A DNA stretch of 64,000 bases from Lachnoclostridium phytofermentans. GTDB lineage: Bacteria > Bacillota > Clostridia > Lachnospirales > Lachnospiraceae. Positions 60,849 to 64,000 of this stretch are shown here, piece after piece. Made by a program: the position numbers and the translations under genes. Position 1 is the stretch's first letter; each line of letters begins with the position of its first letter. The notes below the pieces were generated by a model, which ran no database searches, had not been told where the DNA came from, and was given only the letters and a program-made list of their open reading frames with translations. The stretch spans positions 784,501 through 848,500 of the forward strand of contig NZ_JPOF01000003.1 in the NCBI RefSeq assembly GCF_000733755.1, in the 5' to 3' direction.

Positions 60849-61041
60849 AATTATATTCTAATTATTCCTATATATTTAATATGAATTAGTATAGATATTT
60901 TCATGCACAAAGTCAACCCTATATCTATAATGATAAATCGATTTTTTTTACTTCTTAACTATGCTTGTTATACATCCTCTGAAAGCTCTTACGAATTATC
61001 ATACTAAATCTTTACGACGTTTCGCTAAACATTAGAATCAA
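60849..61041. other. rest of the gap upstream of tcdA
   Basis: This is AT-rich sequence between the tandem repeat and repeat copy D. I see no gene and no clear promoter. Confidence 0.5.
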
Positions 61042-61088
61042 ACAAGAAAAAGCACGATTCGCGGACTTTTCCTTGTGATGAAAAAAAG
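61042..61088. repeat. dispersed hairpin repeat, copy D
   Basis: ACAAGAAAAAG and CTTTTCCTTGT form the stem around a GATTCGCG-type loop, followed by GATGAAAAAAAG. It directly touches the terminator at 61082-61127. Confidence 0.75.
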
Positions 61089-61127
61089 TTCATGAAAGAA
61101 AATATATCTTCCTTCATGAACTTTTTT
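61082..61127. terminator. bidirectional terminator after the Panacea-type gene
   Basis: Perfect 15-bp arms AAAAAAGTTCATGAA and TTCATGAACTTTTTT give T6 on either strand. Confidence 0.9.
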
Positions 61128-61157
61128 ATCATTATATGTTATAGCAACTTGCTATTT

Positions 61158-61985
61158 CTATATCTCTTTATGTACATTCGCTGAAAATAAAGCATCTTTT
61201 CCAATTGCCTGACTGAGTCTTTGTTGCAAATACTTTGGAAAATCTTGATAGCGTTTTATTTGTAATTGACTAAACATCTTACCATATACAGTTCTTAGAT
61301 AATCTTTTGTTATGATTTTACTATTAAGCCCTTCTAATAAATCCTCTGTAGCCTTTCTCTCCACGGATGAGATGGCAAAAATAGATTTAGGTCCATACCA
61401 ACCACATGCATTTTGGACGCAATCAATAATATCTTTTTCAATGCGACTTAGTTTGTCAAGATTCATCTCAATGGTTCGGATCCCCTGCTTCCTTAGCCCT
61501 TCATAGAGGCTTAAGTAAGGCATCTGATTGTAAGTTAATTGCGCATCCTCATCAAATATTTCCTCACCCAAAAAAACAAGGGCTAGTATCTGTGAGTAAA
61601 ACAATATACTTTGAATCTGCCTAGGATTTATTTCAGCATTTGCCTGATTTATAATATATTGTGCTGATACATGAAGCTTCGAACGCATCATTACATCCAA
61701 TACTGCTTTCTTGCTTTTCTTATAAGCAACATTGGTAATCTTACTTTGATTTTCCATAAGTATCCGATAATAATACATTGGGCTTTCTGCAATCTCTTGT
61801 AATTTCTCAGTATATTCCAAAGTTGGAATATCGCCATCCAGATAACGAATTACAGTGGTTTCTCCCCACCCCAGTAATTTCGCTAATGGCTTTTTTCCTA
61901 TGTTGTACATCTCCAAAATCTCTCTGATTTGGTTTACGCTGATGACTTTTTCATTAAATAATTTTCCTATGATATCCCCGCTCAT
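61158..61985 (-). CDS. HTH and Panacea (SocA-like) domain protein
   Basis: The protein is 275 aa. Residues about 15-65 look like a helix-turn-helix of the XRE/MqsA type (ISVNQIREILEMYNIGKKPLAKLLGWGETTVIRYLDGDIP). The middle (about 105-215) resembles the Panacea/SocA antitoxin-type domain: VSAQYIINQANAEINPRQIQSILFYSQILALVFLGEEIFDEDAQLTYNQMPYLSLYEGLR. Panacea proteins often neutralise toxins or act as proteolytic adaptors. There is no toxin-sized gene beside it: the downstream neighbour is far away and the upstream neighbour, 84 bases off, is an AI-2E-family permease. It may be a solitary regulator. GGG-rich sequence precedes the ATG. Confidence 0.7.
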   Translation of the reverse strand: MSGDIIGKLFNEKVISVNQIREILEMYNIGKKPLAKLLGWGETTVIRYLDGDIPTLEYTEKLQEIAESPMYYYRILMENQSKITNVAYKKSKKAVLDVMMRSKLHVSAQYIINQANAEINPRQIQSILFYSQILALVFLGEEIFDEDAQLTYNQMPYLSLYEGLRKQGIRTIEMNLDKLSRIEKDIIDCVQNACGWYGPKSIFAISSVERKATEDLLEGLNSKIITKDYLRTVYGKMFSQLQIKRYQDFPKYLQQRLSQAIGKDALFSANVHKEI

Positions 61986-62069
61986 ATTAACCCTTTCCCT
62001 TCTAATTGGTTCCCCTCTTAGCTATATCCATTCTTTGAGTCTGATGCTTTATCGCTTACAGCTCTAAAT

Positions 62070-63194
62070 TTAGTATTTTCTGAAATCGTTTATGCCCGTA
62101 GCAATAATCTTGATACCGCGTATGATTCGTTCAAACATTCCAAGTCGATAAAGACTAACTAACACCATCCCAACTGGAATACCAAATATCATACCGATAA
62201 CATTATAGAGTTTATACCCTATAAACATAAAGATCAGAGTATAAAAAGGACTAATTCCAATGCTGTCTCCTACCATCTTTGGTTGTAATACTTGCTTAAT
62301 GATTTGGCAAGCAAGATATAACACCAATATAACAATGGCTTCCACATATTTTTCATTCAAAAATGCAATGATTGTCCATGGCCAGAACACTAAGCCAGTT
62401 CCAAGCACTGGTAAGAAGTCGATTATTGCTATAGTAAGCGCTAGTAAAATTGAGTAACTAATCCCCAGAATCTCAAATGTTAAAAACATTACCAACGTTA
62501 GAATACTCATAATCTTAAACTGCGCCTTAAAATATCCACCTACAGCAGTCTTAAAATTATCACTTATAATTCGGTAAAAACGCTTGATCGATTCTGGTAA
62601 GACCTTGTTGGCAGCCGCAATAATATTCTCACGATCTGCAATAAAAAAGTAAGTAGCCAATATTGTAATAATAATCATAAATACCATATTGGCAAAATTC
62701 ATGACGACGCCTCCAGCTTTTAAGACACTGGTGAAATCCACTCCACTTAATAGCTTGTCTAATGATCCTTGTGCACTATTATTTAAATTATCCAAAAACG
62801 TTTTCAAGCTTTGTGGGAGTGCTTCATACAGCCTTACAAACTTAGTCGAAATGCCCTCTAAGGTGTCGACAATTTGTTGTGCTATATTTGGTATATCTGA
62901 AATCAGATTGGAGATCTCGTGAAATAGCATAGATAAAACCAAATAGAGCAAGCCAAATATTAGGGCCAAAACTAGAATAATGATAATAGCAGAACCATGC
63001 TTCCTGGCTATCTTTATCCTTTTTTCCATAAACTTAACAAGAGGATTAGCAATGAGTGACAGTATATAAGCCACTACAAACGGAAGAAAGAATGCTAATA
63101 ACTTTGGTCCAATCAACAATAGAATTACTCCTAACAGGATGGTCAGTAATAGGTTTACAATAATTTTAATATAAATGACCCAATTGTTCTGCAT
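62070..63194 (-). CDS. AI-2E/PerM-family membrane transporter
   Basis: This 374-aa member of the YhhT/PerM exporter-like family has seven or eight membrane helices. Two are near the N-terminus (about 8-50), one is at about 65-90, and a soluble helical segment follows (about 95-160: LISDIPNIAQQIVDTLEGISTKFVRLYEALPQSLKTFLDNL). The C-terminal bundle contains DFLPVLGTGLVFWPW and the conserved end GDSIGISPFYTLIFMFIGYKLYNVIGMIFGIPVGMVL. Members have been linked to AI-2 release or Na+/H+ exchange; the substrate here is unknown. GAGGTG precedes the ATG. Confidence 0.9.
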   Translation of the reverse strand: MQNNWVIYIKIIVNLLLTILLGVILLLIGPKLLAFFLPFVVAYILSLIANPLVKFMEKRIKIARKHGSAIIIILVLALIFGLLYLVLSMLFHEISNLISDIPNIAQQIVDTLEGISTKFVRLYEALPQSLKTFLDNLNNSAQGSLDKLLSGVDFTSVLKAGGVVMNFANMVFMIIITILATYFFIADRENIIAAANKVLPESIKRFYRIISDNFKTAVGGYFKAQFKIMSILTLVMFLTFEILGISYSILLALTIAIIDFLPVLGTGLVFWPWTIIAFLNEKYVEAIVILVLYLACQIIKQVLQPKMVGDSIGISPFYTLIFMFIGYKLYNVIGMIFGIPVGMVLVSLYRLGMFERIIRGIKIIATGINDFRKY

Positions 63195-63225
63195 TTTATC
63201 ACCTCTAATATGTTGGTCTGAGGTC

Positions 63226-63254
63226 AGTATAGCAAATAATGTAAAATTTTACAA
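63226..63254 (-). promoter_or_regulatory. promoter of the AI-2E-family gene
   Basis: On the minus strand TTGTAA (63254-63249), a 17-base spacer and TATACT (63231-63226). The palindrome GTAAAATTTTAC (63241-63252) overlaps the -35 side. The rest of the 233-base gap shows nothing else. Confidence 0.7.
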
Positions 63255-63427
63255 TATCAAACCAACATAATTCCATAATTTTCGCTCATTTTCGTTATCA
63301 ATAATCGTTGTTCTTTGTGAGTTTCGCACATTTCGCGAGAATATTTTGTTCACATTCACTTTACTGTGACTATTTTAGTTCTGAATATTACTATCTGTGG
63401 ACAGAAACTTTCTGAATTTCCGAAACT

Positions 63428-64000
63428 TTAGCTTTCCACTCGCCCCTTCATCCATAACGTAGAAAAGAATATTACTGCAGAAATAATAACTATCATTGGA
63501 CCAGTAGCTAGATTTAAATAATAACTTAAGATTAATCCCAAGATACCTGAAAACACTGAGATTAAAATGCTAAATAAGTGATACTCTCTCATATTAGAGG
63601 AGATATTTCTTGAGGCAGCGGCTGGTAAAATTAACAAGGCATTTAAGATAAGTAACCCTACCCATTTAATGGATAGCATTACAATTAGAGCAATGAGTAC
63701 TGCAAATAAATTCTCAATCGTAGCTATATTTACTCCTTTACTCCTTGCCAGACTCGTATTTAAGCTTAACGAATGAAGCTTATTAAAACAAGTTACAAAG
63801 AATACTAGTGTAACAGCAAAAATAATTACCAATAAACCGATCTCTTTCGGAGTAATACTTAATACATCTCCAACAAATAAAGAGGAGTACTTTGAGAAGT
63901 TACCTCCGCTCGATAATATAACTAGACCAATTGCCGTACTGGTAGAGGAAAACACTGAAATTATAGTATCCGTCGATGCGGTGTTATTTCTCTTAATAAA
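63428..64000 (-). CDS. metal ABC transporter permease (ZnuB/ABC-3 type), 3' part only
   Basis: The reading frame is open to the window edge, so the 5' part of the gene lies beyond 64000; 190 codons are visible. The sequence (DTIISVFSSTSTAIGLVILSS, then LHSLSLNTSLARSKGVNIATIENLFAVLIALIVMLSIKWVGLLILNALLILPAAASRNIS) matches the second half of ABC-3 permeases that import Zn or Mn with a ZnuA/ZnuC partner. About five membrane helices are visible. GTG 63955 is an internal codon rather than a start. Partner genes would be to the right of the window. Confidence 0.88.
   Translation of the reverse strand, partial: FIKRNNTASTDTIISVFSSTSTAIGLVILSSGGNFSKYSSLFVGDVLSITPKEIGLLVIIFAVTLVFFVTCFNKLHSLSLNTSLARSKGVNIATIENLFAVLIALIVMLSIKWVGLLILNALLILPAAASRNISSNMREYHLFSILISVFSGILGLILSYYLNLATGPMIVIISAVIFFSTLWMKGRVES

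Overview
The window looks like chromosomal DNA of a low-GC, endospore-forming-type Firmicute, most likely a Lachnospiraceae member close to the Lachnoclostridium (Clostridium) phytofermentans group. That placement is inference from gene content: McsA/McsB/ClpC, a lysine riboswitch, two T-boxes, SH3b-rich wall hydrolases, VanZ, HAAS/PadR pairs, Gram-positive Shine-Dalgarno sites and sigma-A promoters. Most genes lie on the minus strand. I see no insertion sequence, prophage or CRISPR array. The only structural RNA gene is one tRNA-Trp.

Layout. 1-6000: tRNA-Trp, a small orphan ORF, an FAD-dependent dehydrogenase, a chemoreceptor with a possible sigma-28 promoter, and an orphan TAXI-type binding lipoprotein. 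6000-9940: a three-gene cassette of membrane-anchored PQQ-type beta-propeller, circularly permuted family-3 solute-binding protein, and ABC-type permease with a degenerate EAA loop and a long acidic tail. No ATPase gene is present, and this is the most unusual system in the window. 10000-17400: a helical unknown, radA, an unknown beta protein, and the protein-quality-control operon gntR-mcsA-mcsB-clpC, in which a YtrA-like GntR regulator sits where CtsR is usually found. 17400-22800: two surface proteins, one cohesin-like and one an eight-SH3b glucosaminidase.

23000-31700: purM-purN-purD, a PadR/HAAS pair with a clear operator, a four-domain sulfur-transfer oxidoreductase, and purE. 31700-37600: an M29-type peptidase with a large extra N-terminal region, two small membrane proteins, and a Big-domain surface protein. 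37800-42800: pheS-pheT behind a T-box, and a divergent YihY membrane protein. 43000-50550: a SpoIID/LytB protein, trpS behind a T-box, dapA-dapB behind a lysine riboswitch, and a double-OB SSB. 51200-58600 (plus strand): typA, a MerR-methyltransferase fusion, and rfbA-rfbB-rfbD-rfbC for dTDP-L-rhamnose. The rfb promoter has a 19-bp spacer containing a palindrome typical of MerR targets. 58600-64000: M20 peptidase, TcdA, a 14-bp tandem repeat, a Panacea-type regulator, an AI-2E-family permease, and the 3' part of a metal ABC permease cut by the window edge.

A small dispersed hairpin repeat containing the word CTTGTCATGAAT recurs in at least four intergenic gaps, plus one degenerate and one partial copy. 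It always has the same orientation and always lies just beyond a minus-strand terminator. Many promoters, terminators and operators can be read directly and are listed individually.
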